DNA of 64,000 nucleotides, from assembly GCF_002286815.1 (NCBI RefSeq), contig NZ_MUNM01000037.1:124001-188000 (forward strand), written 5' to 3'. The notes under the pieces were generated by a model, which saw nothing but the letters and a program-made list of their open reading frames with translations, made no database searches and was not told the origin of the DNA. The translations under genes were made by a program, and so were the position numbers. Of this stretch, positions 1 through 9,549 are shown in pieces. Position 1 is the first letter of the stretch. Each line of letters begins with the position of its first letter. The DNA comes from Pseudomonas sp. PICF141. GTDB taxonomy: Bacteria > Pseudomonadota > Gammaproteobacteria > Pseudomonadales > Pseudomonadaceae.

Positions 1-1
1 C

Positions 2-58
2 AAGTGCCGGGGCGGGCTGGCCCGTTCGGCGCCGATTGCCTTTGCCGTAGGGCATTGA
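2..58 (+). CDS. imuA: C-terminal end of ImuA (partial)
   Basis: An open frame enters from the left edge and stops with TGA at 56-58, seven bases before the imuB start. Its last 18 residues begin KCRGGLAR. ImuA is the RecA-like accessory protein normally encoded just upstream of imuB in pseudomonads, so position supports the call more than the short peptide does. The LexA-controlled promoter would lie outside the window. Confidence 0.5.
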   Translation, partial: KCRGGLARSAPIAFAVGH

Positions 59-65
59 GGTTGCC

Positions 66-1481
66 ATGCGCTGGGTTTGCATTCTCTTCCCGCAATTGGC
101 GCTGGACGCGGTATTGCGTCAGCGCCCCGACCCCGATGAGCCGCTGGCGCTGCTGACCGGCCCGGCCCAGCGTCGGGTGCTGCAAGCGGTCAACGGTTCG
201 GCGCGGGCGCTGGGCTTGCGGCCCGGCCAGTCGATGACCGCCGCTCAGGCCCTGAGCAAAGGGTTTGTCACCGCCGAATACGACGCCGCCCAGATCGAAC
301 ACTGGCAGCAATTCCTGGCCGCCTGGGCCTATCGGTTCAGCTCTCAGGTCAGCGTGCATTACCCGCGTGCGGTGGTGTTTGAAATCGAATCCAGCCTGGG
401 CTTGTTCGGGACCTGGCCGCAGTTCGAGGCGCGATTGCGGGCCGAACTTGGCGAACTGGGGTTTCGTCACCGGATTGTCGCCGCGCCCAACCCGGTGGCG
501 GCGCGAGTATTGGCCAACGTTTATGACGGTCTGGTGGTGCCGGACAATGACGCTTTGCAGCATCATCTCGGGCAGTTGCCCATCGATCGGATCGCCTTGG
601 AGCCAAACGTTGCCACGGCCCTGTCGCGCATGGGGCTGCGCACGTTGAGTCAGGTGCAGGCGTTGCCACGACATAGCCTGGCCCGGCGTTTCGAGGCCCA
701 GGTGCTCAAGCATCTGGACACCCTGTTCGGCTTACGGCACCTGGCGCTGGCGTTTTACCTGCCGCCGGACCGTTTCGATGTGCGCATCGAACTCAACTTC
801 GATGTGCAATCCCATCAGGCATTGCTGTTTCCGTTGCGCAGGCTGACTGGCGACCTGGCGGCGTTCCTCTGCGGACGGGACAGCGGTGTGCAACGTTTTG
901 ACCTGCACCTGGAGCACGCCGGGTTACCAGACACGCTGATCAAGGTCGGCCTGCTCAGCGCCGAGCGTGATCCGGCGATGCTGTTCGAACTGGCCCGGGG
1001 GCGTCTGGAACAGGTGCAGGTCGAGGCGCCGGTGCGCGGTTTTCGTCTGCGCGCTGAAGACTTGCCGACCTTTGTGCCCCAATACCAGGAACTGTTCGAT
1101 GATCGTCCGCAACAATCCTTGCCTTGGGAGCAACTGCGCGAACGCTTGCGCGCACGGCTGGGGGATGACGCGGTGCAAGGCTTGCGGTTCCAGGCCGATC
1201 ACCGGCCGGAATGCGCGTGGCAGGCCCGTGTCGACAGCCAGATTTGTGGGACGCTGCCTGCGGTGCAACGACCAGGCTGGTTGCTGACGGAGCCGCAGGC
1301 CGTACACGAAGGTTCGACGCGCATCCTCATGGGGCCGGAACGTATCGAGTCGGGCTGGTGGGACGGCGACGATGTGCGCCGCGATTATTACCTGATCGAA
1401 ACCCGTTCCGGTCAGCAGGGCTGGGCCTATCGGGCGGTGGGCGAAGGCGGTCCGTTGTGGCTGCAAGGCTGGTTCGCATGA
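66..1481 (+). CDS. imuB: ImuB, catalytically inactive Y-family polymerase homologue
   Basis: This 471-residue protein has the Y-family polymerase fold (about residues 1-330) followed by an ImuB-type C-terminal extension. ImuB works as the adaptor of the ImuA-ImuB-DnaE2 mutasome, linking the error-prone polymerase DnaE2 to the beta clamp during SOS translesion synthesis. The positions that carry acidic metal ligands in active Y polymerases are not conserved here: the N-terminus reads [10 protein letters not shown] and the palm motif reads [10 protein letters not shown]. That is typical of ImuB and indicates a non-catalytic role. The stop codon overlaps the dnaE2 start as ATGA, so the two are translationally coupled. 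The ATG at 66 is the natural start because the imuA stop lies just upstream. Confidence 0.92.
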   Translation: MRWVCILFPQLALDAVLRQRPDPDEPLALLTGPAQRRVLQAVNGSARALGLRPGQSMTAAQALSKGFVTAEYDAAQIEHWQQFLAAWAYRFSSQVSVHYPRAVVFEIESSLGLFGTWPQFEARLRAELGELGFRHRIVAAPNPVAARVLANVYDGLVVPDNDALQHHLGQLPIDRIALEPNVATALSRMGLRTLSQVQALPRHSLARRFEAQVLKHLDTLFGLRHLALAFYLPPDRFDVRIELNFDVQSHQALLFPLRRLTGDLAAFLCGRDSGVQRFDLHLEHAGLPDTLIKVGLLSAERDPAMLFELARGRLEQVQVEAPVRGFRLRAEDLPTFVPQYQELFDDRPQQSLPWEQLRERLRARLGDDAVQGLRFQADHRPECAWQARVDSQICGTLPAVQRPGWLLTEPQAVHEGSTRILMGPERIESGWWDGDDVRRDYYLIETRSGQQGWAYRAVGEGGPLWLQGWFA

Positions 1482-4400
1482 GTGTCGATTATGCCGAGCT
1501 GCACTGCCTGTCGAACTTCAGTTTCCAGCGCGGTGCCTCGAGTGCGCTTGAGCTTTTTCAGCGGGCAAAACAGCAGGGCTATCAAGCGCTGGCGATTACA
1601 GATGAATGCACCCTGGCGGGTATCGTCCGCGCCTGGCAGGCGGCCAAGGCTGTGGCGTTGCCGCTGATCATCGGCAGTGAAATACGCATCGAAGACGGCC
1701 CGAAACTGGTGCTGCTGGTGGAAAACCTCGAGGGTTACCAAACCCTGTGCCGCCTGATTACCCGCGCCAGACGCCGTATGCAGAAAGGTCAGTATCAGGT
1801 GCTGCGGAAGGATGTCGCCGAGCCGTTGCCGGGGCTGTTGGCGCTGTGGGTGCCGGACGCCGTCGATGACTTTGAGCAGGGCCATTGGCTCAAGCAGGTT
1901 TTCGCCGAGCGTCTGTGGTTGAGCGTTCAGTTGCATCGCGGGCAAGACGACACCCAACGACTGGCGGCGTTGCTGACCCTGGCGCGGGAATTGCGGATCC
2001 CGGCGGTGGCCAGCGGCGATGTGCACATGCACGCCCGTGGCCGTCGCGCCTTGCAGGACACCATGACCGCGATTCGTCATCACTTGCCGGTGGCCGAGGC
2101 CGGGTTGCGCCTGCACCCCAATGGCGAACGGCATTTGCGCAGCCTCGACGCCTTGCGCGATCTTTATCCGCAGGCACTGCTCGACGAAACGCTGAGCATC
2201 GCCCGGCGCTGCACGTTCGACCTCGGTCAGTTGCGTTATCAATATCCCCGGGAGCTGGTGCCTGAAGGGCGCACGGCCACGTCCTGGCTGCGGGAGTTGG
2301 CCGAGAAGGGTGTTCGGTGGCGCTGGGAAAAAGGCCCTAAAGCCGAGGTGTTGGCGCAGATCGACAAGGAACTGCAGCTGATTGCCGAGCTGGGGTACGA
2401 AAGTTATTTCCTGACCGTTCATGACATTGTGAATTTCGCCCGCAAGCAACACATTCTGTGTCAGGGGCGCGGTTCTGCGGCCAACTCGGCGGTGTGCTAC
2501 GTGCTGGGAATCACGGAAATCGATCCGGAGCGGAGCACGTTGCTGTTCGAGCGTTTCCTTTCCAAAGAGCGCAACGAGCCGCCGGACATCGATGTGGATT
2601 TCGAGCACGAGCGGCGTGAAGAAGTCCTGCAGTACGTGTTCCAGCGTTATGGCCGGGCCCGCGCGGCGCTGACGGCAGTGGTCAGCACTTACCATGGTGC
2701 CGGCGCAGTCCGCGATGTGGCCAAGGCACTGGGTTTGCCACCGGATCAGGTCAACGCCCTGGCCGACTGTTGCGGTCACTGGAGTGATCAGGCGCCACCC
2801 GTCGAGTGCCTGCGTGAGGGTGGTTTCGATCCTGACAGCCCCGTGTTGCGCCGGGTGCTGAGCCTGACGGGGCAATTGATCGGTTTTCCCCGGCACCTGT
2901 CCCAGCACCCTGGCGGTTTCGTGATTTCCGAGCAGCCCCTGGACAGCCTGGTGCCGGTCGAGAACGCCGCCATGGCCGAGCGCACCATCATCCAGTGGGA
3001 CAAGGACGATCTGGATGCGGTCGGGCTGCTCAAGGTCGATATTCTGGCGCTGGGCATGCTCAGTGCGATTCGCCGTTGTTTCGACCTGCTGCGACGGCAC
3101 CGCGGCCGGGACTTGAGCCTGGCAACGGTACCGGCCGAAGACCCGCAAACCTACGAGATGATCGGCCGCGCCGATACCATCGGGGTGTTCCAGATTGAAT
3201 CCCGGGCCCAGATGTCGATGCTGCCCAGGCTCAAGCCCACGACCTTCTATGACCTGGTGATTGAGGTGGCGATCGTTCGTCCGGGACCGATTCAGGGCGG
3301 AATGGTGCATCCCTATCTGCGGCGGCGTAACGGTGAAGAAGAGGTGATCTACCCGTCGAAAGAACTCGAAGCGGTGCTAAAGCGTACGTTGGGCGTACCG
3401 CTGTTTCAGGAGCAAGTGATGCAGATCGCGATTGTCGCCGCCGACTACAGTCCCGGCGAGGCCGATCAATTGCGCCGCTCCATGGCCGCCTGGAAACGCC
3501 ACGGCGGACTGGAACCGCATAAGGAGCGCCTGGCCGACGGGATGAAGAAAAACGGCTACACGGCGGCGTTCGCCGCACAGATTTTCGAGCAGATCAAAGG
3601 CTTCGGCAATTACGGCTTTCCCGAATCCCACGCCGCCAGTTTTGCCTTGCTGACTTATGCCAGTTGCTGGTTGAAATGCCACGAGCCGGCGGCGTTTGCC
3701 TGTGCGCTGATCAACAGCTGGCCCATGGGTTTCTACAGCCCGGATCAGATTCTTCAGGACGCCCGTCGGCATCATTTGCAGATTCGTCCGGTGGACGTGC
3801 GGGCCAGTGACTGGGATTGCAGCCTGGAACCGATTACCGGCGCGCAGCCGGCCATTCGCATGGGGTTGCGGATGATCAAGGGCTTTCGCGAGGACGATGC
3901 CAGGCGCATTGAAGTTGCACGGTCGAAAGGGGCGTTTGCCGATATCGCCGACCTTGGCGAACGGGCACGACTCGATGCCCGCGCCCAGGAGCAACTGGCC
4001 GATGCCGGAGCCTTGCGCGGGCTGGCCGGTGACCGGCATCGGGCGCGTTGGGAGGTGGCGGGGGTGCAAAAGCAGCTCGGCTTGTTTGCCGGTTTACCGA
4101 GCCAGGAAGAGCCGAGGGTATCTTTGCCCAAACCCACCGTGGGCGAGGACTTGCAAGCCGATTACAACAGTCTTGGTACTACCCTCGGCCCGCATCCGCT
4201 GGCATTGCTGCGAGGCGAGTTGAAAGCCCGGCGTTGCCGCAGTTCGAAGGAGCTTATGGATGTCGAGCACGGTCGACCGGTCAGCGTCGCCGGGCTGGTC
4301 ACCGGTCGGCAACGTCCGGGGACCGCCAGCGGCGTAACCTTCGTGACGCTTGAAGACGAGTTCGGCAACGTCAACGTGGTGGTCTGGCGCGACCTGGCCG

Positions 4401-4555
4401 AACGGCAACGGCAGGTCCTGGTCGGCTCGCAATTGCTCAAGGTCAATGGGCGCTGGGAAAAGGAAGGGGAGGTGCGGCATCTGATTGCCGGCCGCCTGAG
4501 CGACCTGAGTTCACTGCTCGACGGTATCCATGTGCGCAGCCGGGATTTCCGCTGA
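1478..4555 (+). CDS. dnaE2: Error-prone DNA polymerase DnaE2 (ImuC)
   Basis: A 1025-residue C-family polymerase, the catalytic member of the SOS mutasome. The N-terminal PHP domain starts with [12 protein letters not shown], the palm carries the catalytic PDIDVDFEH motif, and an OB-fold ([11 protein letters not shown] onwards) lies near the C-terminus. The start is the ATG at 1478, which overlaps the imuB stop and matches the family N-terminus. The same frame is open further upstream only because it runs through imuB out of frame. Length is close to other DnaE2 proteins and below DnaE1 (about 1170). Expression is expected to be LexA-controlled from the promoter ahead of imuA. Confidence 0.95.
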   Translation: MSVDYAELHCLSNFSFQRGASSALELFQRAKQQGYQALAITDECTLAGIVRAWQAAKAVALPLIIGSEIRIEDGPKLVLLVENLEGYQTLCRLITRARRRMQKGQYQVLRKDVAEPLPGLLALWVPDAVDDFEQGHWLKQVFAERLWLSVQLHRGQDDTQRLAALLTLARELRIPAVASGDVHMHARGRRALQDTMTAIRHHLPVAEAGLRLHPNGERHLRSLDALRDLYPQALLDETLSIARRCTFDLGQLRYQYPRELVPEGRTATSWLRELAEKGVRWRWEKGPKAEVLAQIDKELQLIAELGYESYFLTVHDIVNFARKQHILCQGRGSAANSAVCYVLGITEIDPERSTLLFERFLSKERNEPPDIDVDFEHERREEVLQYVFQRYGRARAALTAVVSTYHGAGAVRDVAKALGLPPDQVNALADCCGHWSDQAPPVECLREGGFDPDSPVLRRVLSLTGQLIGFPRHLSQHPGGFVISEQPLDSLVPVENAAMAERTIIQWDKDDLDAVGLLKVDILALGMLSAIRRCFDLLRRHRGRDLSLATVPAEDPQTYEMIGRADTIGVFQIESRAQMSMLPRLKPTTFYDLVIEVAIVRPGPIQGGMVHPYLRRRNGEEEVIYPSKELEAVLKRTLGVPLFQEQVMQIAIVAADYSPGEADQLRRSMAAWKRHGGLEPHKERLADGMKKNGYTAAFAAQIFEQIKGFGNYGFPESHAASFALLTYASCWLKCHEPAAFACALINSWPMGFYSPDQILQDARRHHLQIRPVDVRASDWDCSLEPITGAQPAIRMGLRMIKGFREDDARRIEVARSKGAFADIADLGERARLDARAQEQLADAGALRGLAGDRHRARWEVAGVQKQLGLFAGLPSQEEPRVSLPKPTVGEDLQADYNSLGTTLGPHPLALLRGELKARRCRSSKELMDVEHGRPVSVAGLVTGRQRPGTASGVTFVTLEDEFGNVNVVVWRDLAERQRQVLVGSQLLKVNGRWEKEGEVRHLIAGRLSDLSSLLDGIHVRSRDFR

Positions 4556-4685
4556 ACTTTGACATTCAGCTATACCTCTATGAAACCATTGGCGTCGGCG
4601 ATGCTCGAAACAAACGGGCACGCACCGTCTCCTCACGCCGTTGTACTGCCTGAAAACATGTCATCCACAGGACATAGGCCAGTCG

Positions 4686-6797
4686 ATGCAGTTTCTAGAC
4701 AATAGCCACGGATGTACCGGCTGGAGCGGTGAAATGGCCGAACGCATCCGCACGTTCGACTGGAGCCTGACCGAGCTCGGGCACATCGATACCTGGCCCG
4801 GGAGCCTGTGCAGCGCGGTGCAGTTATTGCTCGCCTCACCCCTGCCGATGGTGATGTTGTGGGGCCGGCCCGGTTACATGATCTATAACGATGCCTACTC
4901 GAGATTTGCCGGAGGGCGACATCCTTACCTGTTGGGTTCCCCGGTGGAATTGGGCTGGCCAGAGGTTGCCGAATTCAATCGGCATGTGGTGGATACCTGC
5001 CTGGCGGGCGGCACTTTGTCCTATCACAACAAAGCCCTGGTGCTGTTGCGTGATGGCATACCCGAAGATGTCTGGATGGATCTTTACTACAGCCCTGTCG
5101 CCGATGATGACGGGCATCCCGCCGGCGTCATGGCGATAGTGGTCGACACCACTGACCATGTGATTTCCGAGCGCCGGCGCCAGGAAGCCGAACGCGCTTA
5201 TCGCGCCGACAACGAAAGAGTTCGCCTGGCGCTCAATGCCGGGGCTTTGCTCGGTTCATTCGTCTGGGATATCAAGGCTGATGTGCTGTCTGCCGACGAA
5301 CGCTTCGCCCGCACGTTTTCCTACCCGCCCGATCAGGACCTGGCCAACCTGCCACCGCTCATCGCCGAGATGCAGATTCATCCCGATGACCGGGGTTGGG
5401 TTCAGGAGCGGATCAATCAATCGGTGGAAACCGGCATCCCCTATAACGCCGAGTACCGGGTGCTGCGGCCCGATGGCAGTTACCTGTGGGTGCTGGCCAG
5501 CGGGTGTTGCGAGTTCGATGAAAAAGGCGAGGCGTTCCGCTTTCCCGGGGTGTTGATTGACATTCATGAACGCAAGACCGCCGAAGAATCCTTGCTCAAA
5601 TTCACCCGCAACCTGGAGCAGCGAGTCGCCGATGAAGTCGAAGCGCGGTTGGCGGCCGAAGAACAGTTGCGTCAGTCACAGAAACTCGAAGCCATCGGCG
5701 GTCTTACCGGCGGCGTGGCCCATGACTTCAATAACCTGTTGCAAGTCATCGCCGGCAACCTGCATTTGCTGGCGCGTCACGAGCCGGACAACGCCAACGT
5801 GCAACGCCGGGTCAGTGCGTCGATTGCCGCGGTCGAGCGCGGTGCCAAATTGTCGTCGCAATTGCTCGCGTTCGCCCGTCGTCAGCCTTTGTCGCCGGCG
5901 GTCTGCGATCCACGGCAGATCTTCGAAGGGCTGGGAGAATTATTGCAACGGGCGCTGGGGGAGACTATCCAGATCAAGGTGACGGCGCCTGACCATTCAT
6001 GGCATCTCTACGTGGATCGCAATCAACTGGAAAACGCCATTCTCAACCTGGCGATCAACGCCCGAGACGCCATGAGCGGCGAGGGGATCATTGCCCTCAG
6101 CGCCGAGAACATTGCCCTCGACCGCAAGTTTTGCGCAGGCAAGGGCATCGTGGCCGGCGACTATGTTTGCGTCGCGGTAGCTGACACGGGTGTCGGCATG
6201 CCGCCTCAAGTGCTCGCCCAAGCCTTTGAACCGTTTTTCACCACCAAGGCCGATGGCCAGGGCACCGGCCTGGGTTTGAGCATGGTGTTCGGTTTCGTCA
6301 AGCAGAGCGGTGGCCACATCGAGATTTCCAGCGTCGTCGGGCAGGGCACTCGGGTGCAGTTGTATTTCCCGCGCAGTTTGCGCCCGTTGCCCGGTGAAAC
6401 AACGCGCCATGATCCGCAGCATCGGGGCGGGCACGAAACCATTCTGGTGGTCGAGGACAACGAAGCGGTGCGTGGCTCGGCGGTGGATTTATTGCGTGAA
6501 GGGGGCTATCAGGTGCTGACCGCGGCCAACGGTGACCTGGCCATGCAAATGTTGCTCGATGGCGCGTCGGTGGACCTGATTTTTACCGATGTGGTCATGC
6601 CCGGTCTGATCAAAAGCGCGGACCTGGCCGCTTGGGCCAAGGTACAGAATCCACCGGTGGCGGTGCTGTTTACCTCCGGCCACACCCGGGACATCATTTC
6701 GCGCAATCACCAACTGAGCCCCGACACTTATTTGCTGAGCAAACCGTATGGCCCTGAAGCGCTGTTGAATAAGATCCGCAACGTACTGGGAGGTTGA
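4686..6797 (+). CDS. PAS-containing hybrid sensor histidine kinase
   Basis: A cytoplasmic 703-residue hybrid kinase without obvious membrane segments. Order of domains: an N-terminal PAS-like region (LWGRPGYMIYND), a PAS_3 domain (about 190-310), a HisKA region with phospho-acceptor His346 in VAHDFNN, an HATPase_c domain ([26 protein letters not shown]), and a C-terminal receiver whose probable phospho-Asp is Asp635 in FTDVVMPG. The start at 4686 (MQFLDN) is preferred; an in-frame ATG at 4641 would add 15 residues with no family character. The signal is unknown. The same N-terminal sequence style recurs in the kinase at 52152-54689, so the two are paralogues. No partner output gene is adjacent. 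Confidence 0.85.
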   Translation: MQFLDNSHGCTGWSGEMAERIRTFDWSLTELGHIDTWPGSLCSAVQLLLASPLPMVMLWGRPGYMIYNDAYSRFAGGRHPYLLGSPVELGWPEVAEFNRHVVDTCLAGGTLSYHNKALVLLRDGIPEDVWMDLYYSPVADDDGHPAGVMAIVVDTTDHVISERRRQEAERAYRADNERVRLALNAGALLGSFVWDIKADVLSADERFARTFSYPPDQDLANLPPLIAEMQIHPDDRGWVQERINQSVETGIPYNAEYRVLRPDGSYLWVLASGCCEFDEKGEAFRFPGVLIDIHERKTAEESLLKFTRNLEQRVADEVEARLAAEEQLRQSQKLEAIGGLTGGVAHDFNNLLQVIAGNLHLLARHEPDNANVQRRVSASIAAVERGAKLSSQLLAFARRQPLSPAVCDPRQIFEGLGELLQRALGETIQIKVTAPDHSWHLYVDRNQLENAILNLAINARDAMSGEGIIALSAENIALDRKFCAGKGIVAGDYVCVAVADTGVGMPPQVLAQAFEPFFTTKADGQGTGLGLSMVFGFVKQSGGHIEISSVVGQGTRVQLYFPRSLRPLPGETTRHDPQHRGGHETILVVEDNEAVRGSAVDLLREGGYQVLTAANGDLAMQMLLDGASVDLIFTDVVMPGLIKSADLAAWAKVQNPPVAVLFTSGHTRDIISRNHQLSPDTYLLSKPYGPEALLNKIRNVLGG

Positions 6798-6821
6798 GAC
6801 TTGCAGGCTGTAATGCGATCG

Positions 6822-6922
6822 CCCCTGTAGAAGCGAGGCTTGCCCGCGAAGAACGATGACGCGGAGTACCTGATACACACGCGGGGGTTCTTGTTCGCGG
6901 GCAAGCCTCGCTCCTACAGGGG
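6822..6922. repeat. REP hairpin pair (BIME-like)
   Basis: Two 29-base inverted arms (6822-6850 and 6894-6922, core GCGAGGCTTGCCCGCGAA) flank a 43-base centre. A second, degenerate arm pair follows at about 6953-6990. These fill the space between the kinase and the convergent DUF4142 gene and could act as an mRNA-end structure. The same core recurs at 60525-60608 and 62097-62162. Confidence 0.9.
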
Positions 6923-6990
6923 ACTAACCGACCGGCATCAAGGCTTACCCGCGATGAGCGATCACCGGGCAAGCCTTGTTCCTGTGGAGA

Positions 6991-7512
6991 TTATTTATCG
7001 GGATGAGCTGCCTGAAGTTTTTTCGCCATATCCAGATGTTTTTCCAGCGTAGGCAGCATTTTTTTTGCAAAGGCCGTGAGATCGGTGGCGCCTTTGGTTT
7101 CGTCGTCCGTTACTGTGTTGGCTTGTTTTTTGAACCGTTCAATCGTTTCCTCGTGAGCCTTCACCTGATTGTTGGCATAGGCCCTGTCGAAGGACTCATC
7201 GCGCAAGTCGAGAATTTTTTCCTTGGCCTGTTTGACCACCGTTGTGGTGTCCGGCATCTCGATGTCGTGCTTTTTCGCCAGGGCTGCCAGCTCTTCATTG
7301 GCTTTGGAATGATCGGTGACCATCATATTGGCGAACGCCTTGACGTCGGCTGATGAGCTTTTTTCCAGGGCCAGTTTGCTGGTCTCGACTTCCGCGATGC
7401 CACCCTCGGCCGCGTCATCGACGAAGTCGTTGGAAGTGGCGGCAAAGGCCGTGCCCATGCCGGTGCTCAAGGCTACGGCCAGGGCGAGGTGACGCAGATT
7501 GAATCCGTCCAT
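6991..7512 (-). CDS. Periplasmic DUF4142 protein
   Basis: A 173-residue exported protein. It has a classical signal peptide (residues 1-24, cleavage after AFA) followed by an all-helical DUF4142 domain of ferritin-like type, with motifs such as VTDHSKANEELAALAK and AHEETIERFK. The family is widespread in pseudomonads and usually annotated only as a predicted outer-membrane or periplasmic protein; its biochemical function is not established. It runs convergently to the upstream kinase and divergently from the DUF465 gene, sharing a 217-base intergenic region with the latter. Confidence 0.85.
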   Translation of the reverse strand: MDGFNLRHLALAVALSTGMGTAFAATSNDFVDDAAEGGIAEVETSKLALEKSSSADVKAFANMMVTDHSKANEELAALAKKHDIEMPDTTTVVKQAKEKILDLRDESFDRAYANNQVKAHEETIERFKKQANTVTDDETKGATDLTAFAKKMLPTLEKHLDMAKKLQAAHPDK

Positions 7513-7729
7513 CGGTCATTCTCCACACAGGTTTTATGGGCGATCCAGGTGATCGTTAATCAATGGAGGCAGACGATCGGGCAAAGGTTTTATCGCATTT
7601 GCGACAGGACGACGAACGGACACCGTTGGTCTGATAGACGGTCGACAGAACACCCTATGCAAGGCCATTCTGATAGCTGGTGAACGCAATTGATCGCGTT
7701 CGCTACCGATTAACCAACGGAGGTGTTCC

Positions 7730-7972
7730 ATGCCGGTGACTCATGACCTTTATCAGGATTTGCGCTGCACGAAGGAAGAGATCCAGCAAAAACGCACCAA
7801 GGATCCGTTACTGGATTCACTGCTCAACAAGTACTCCCAGACGGACGCGGAAGTGGTGAAAGCCGAGTCTGGACAATCGAATGCACTCAGCGATGACGAA
7901 TTGAAGAAGCTCAAGGAGAAGCGCGTGCTGGTTAAGAACAAGATCGTTGAACGACTCCAGACGCCATCCTGA
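7730..7972 (+). CDS. Small DUF465 (YdcH-like) protein
   Basis: An 80-residue soluble protein starting MPVTHDLYQDL with a family-typical SDDELKKLKEKR segment and a helical C-terminus. This matches the DUF465/YdcH family of short alpha-helical proteins of unknown function. A good ribosome binding site (GGAGG) sits 8 bases before the ATG. It is read in the same direction as the following small gene at 8079, about 100 bases away. Confidence 0.8.
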   Translation: MPVTHDLYQDLRCTKEEIQQKRTKDPLLDSLLNKYSQTDAEVVKAESGQSNALSDDELKKLKEKRVLVKNKIVERLQTPS

Positions 7973-8078
7973 CATCCATGGCAAATCACCGACGACCGGT
8001 GACTGAAAAAGTGGAACGTGACAAATACCGGCACCTCGAACGATCAGAGCCGACTTTGCGGCCCATGCGAGGTGCCCC

Positions 8079-8339
8079 ATGCCCCCTTCAGACTTTCCCG
8101 ATAAAGAAAAATACCCCAGCGAAAAACAGGGCGGTTATGACCCGATTCCGAAACATCCGGACCCCCTGAGCCCGGGGCGCACCACCGTCAACCCCGAGGA
8201 TGAACCGGGCATTGATGAATTGCCGGACAATGAGGACATAACGCCTCTGGAACAGGATGACGTCACCGACATCGACCCGGAGCGAGTGCGCGAAGAGACA
8301 GACAATTCGGTACGCGATGGTGAGATGGATCCGCGGTGA
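8079..8339 (+). CDS. Small acidic proline-rich hypothetical protein
   Basis: An 86-residue, strongly acidic and proline-rich protein (PDKEKYPSEKQGGYDP at the start, many Asp/Glu towards the end). It has no membrane segment and no recognised domain, and composition suggests an intrinsically disordered protein. A GAGG element lies 6 bases before the ATG. It ends just before a REP hairpin. Function unknown; similar short acidic proteins occur in other Pseudomonas genomes next to stress-associated genes, which is only weak guidance. Confidence 0.65.
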   Translation: MPPSDFPDKEKYPSEKQGGYDPIPKHPDPLSPGRTTVNPEDEPGIDELPDNEDITPLEQDDVTDIDPERVREETDNSVRDGEMDPR

Positions 8340-8347
8340 TTCAAGAC

Positions 8348-8450
8348 CAAAAGATCGCAGCCTTCGCCAGCTCCCACAGTTAACCGCGCGCACCGTGATC
8401 TTGCGGATGCACCCGAACCCGTAGGAGCTGCCGAAGGCTGCGATCTTTTT
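8348..8450. repeat. REP-type inverted repeat, AAAGATCGCAGCC class
   Basis: Two inverted arms (about 8348-8377 and 8421-8450) share the core AGATCGCAGCCTTCGCCAGC and its complement, with one arm slightly diverged. The element sits between two convergent genes. The same class forms a near-perfect hairpin at 40176-40257. Confidence 0.88.
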
Positions 8451-8460
8451 GGCTGCACGC

Positions 8461-9549
8461 CTACTTCAATGCCGTACTCAACGGCAACCGCGCCATGTGC
8501 CGCGCTTTCAGCGACCCCAGATACAACCAGTCTCCATACTCGCGCACGGTGGTGATGGGAGAGTAGTTGCCGCTGCTGGCGTCCTGTAGATTGGCGATCA
8601 CTTGACCGTCGAGGTCCAGGCCGAGGGCGAAGGCGCGGTTCTCCACCGGTATGGGCAGGATCGTCATCGCACGCACGATCATTTTGCGTATCAGCGGGTA
8701 GGGCGCCGTGGCGTCGAGCAATGCATTGCGCGGGGCATACAGCGCCACCCAGAAACGGTCGCGGCCATTGAATGCCAGGTTGTCCGGCAGCCCTGGCAAA
8801 TTGTCGATGAACAGATCGTGGGTCCCGGCTTTCGGCCCGGTCAGCCAATAGCGGCTGATGCGATAGGCGCCGGTTTCGTTGACTAGCACAAACGCGTCGT
8901 CAGGCCCCAGGGTTACGCCGTTGGCGAACTCCAGTTTATCCAGCAGGACCGTCGTTTTGCCTGTCTGGAAGTCATATCGCAGCAATCGGCCGTCGCCGCC
9001 GTGCTCGATGATCGCCTCGCCATCCTTGCCGTAACCCCATCGGCTGGACGCATCGCTGAAATAGGCGTAATGCCCTGACTTGTCGATGACCACGTCGTCG
9101 GTAAAGCCGAAGGGCACGTTATTGGCGGTGGTGCTCAATGCAATCACACGGCCCTGTGCATCGAGCGACAGCAAACCCTTGACCCCGTCGGCGATTACCA
9201 GCATGCCATTGGGATGGCGCGCCAGGCCCAATGGCCTGCCACCGGTATCGGCCAGCACCTTGGTGGTATTGCCGTCGAGGCTGGTGCTAATCAATCGGCC
9301 GTCATGCAGGCCGGTGATGAGGATGTTGTCTTCCAGCAGCAATGCCTCCGGGCCGTCGATGTCAGCAGCACCGACACGTTCCACGCCTTTGAGGCGCTGA
9401 TTGTCTGTGTAGATGCCATCGATGAGGGAGGGCGCCGGTGACGGTGTCCAGGCAATCGGTTGGACCTTGGTGGGTAATAACAGCAAGAAGCCGCCGATCA
9501 CGATGATCAGCAGCAACAATAAATACCGAAACCTGAGGGCTCTTTTCAC
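8461..9549 (-). CDS. SMP-30/strictosidine-synthase-like beta-propeller protein
   Basis: A 362-residue protein with an N-terminal membrane anchor or uncleaved signal (hydrophobic residues 9-25) followed by a six-bladed propeller of the SMP-30/gluconolactonase/strictosidine-synthase-like superfamily, seen in repeated stretches such as LGLARHPNGMLVIADG and FANGVTLGPDD. Members hydrolyse lactones or related substrates in the periplasm; the substrate here is unknown. Translation starts at a GTG whose bases overlap the stop codon of the upstream desaturase gene (GTGA), so the two are coupled and probably act in one pathway. Confidence 0.8.
   Translation of the reverse strand: MKRALRFRYLLLLLIIVIGGFLLLLPTKVQPIAWTPSPAPSLIDGIYTDNQRLKGVERVGAADIDGPEALLLEDNILITGLHDGRLISTSLDGNTTKVLADTGGRPLGLARHPNGMLVIADGVKGLLSLDAQGRVIALSTTANNVPFGFTDDVVIDKSGHYAYFSDASSRWGYGKDGEAIIEHGGDGRLLRYDFQTGKTTVLLDKLEFANGVTLGPDDAFVLVNETGAYRISRYWLTGPKAGTHDLFIDNLPGLPDNLAFNGRDRFWVALYAPRNALLDATAPYPLIRKMIVRAMTILPIPVENRAFALGLDLDGQVIANLQDASSGNYSPITTVREYGDWLYLGSLKARHMARLPLSTALK

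Noticed and set aside
1211..1477. Upstream extension of dnaE2 into imuB
   Set aside because: The extra 89 residues read imuB out of frame; the ATG at 1478 gives the true family N-terminus and overlaps the imuB stop.
1427..3310. Long open frame on the minus strand opposite dnaE2 (627 codons)
   Set aside because: It is antisense to a strongly conserved polymerase, its translation has no domain character and is rich in His, Gln and Arg, as expected from the complement of a high-GC gene.
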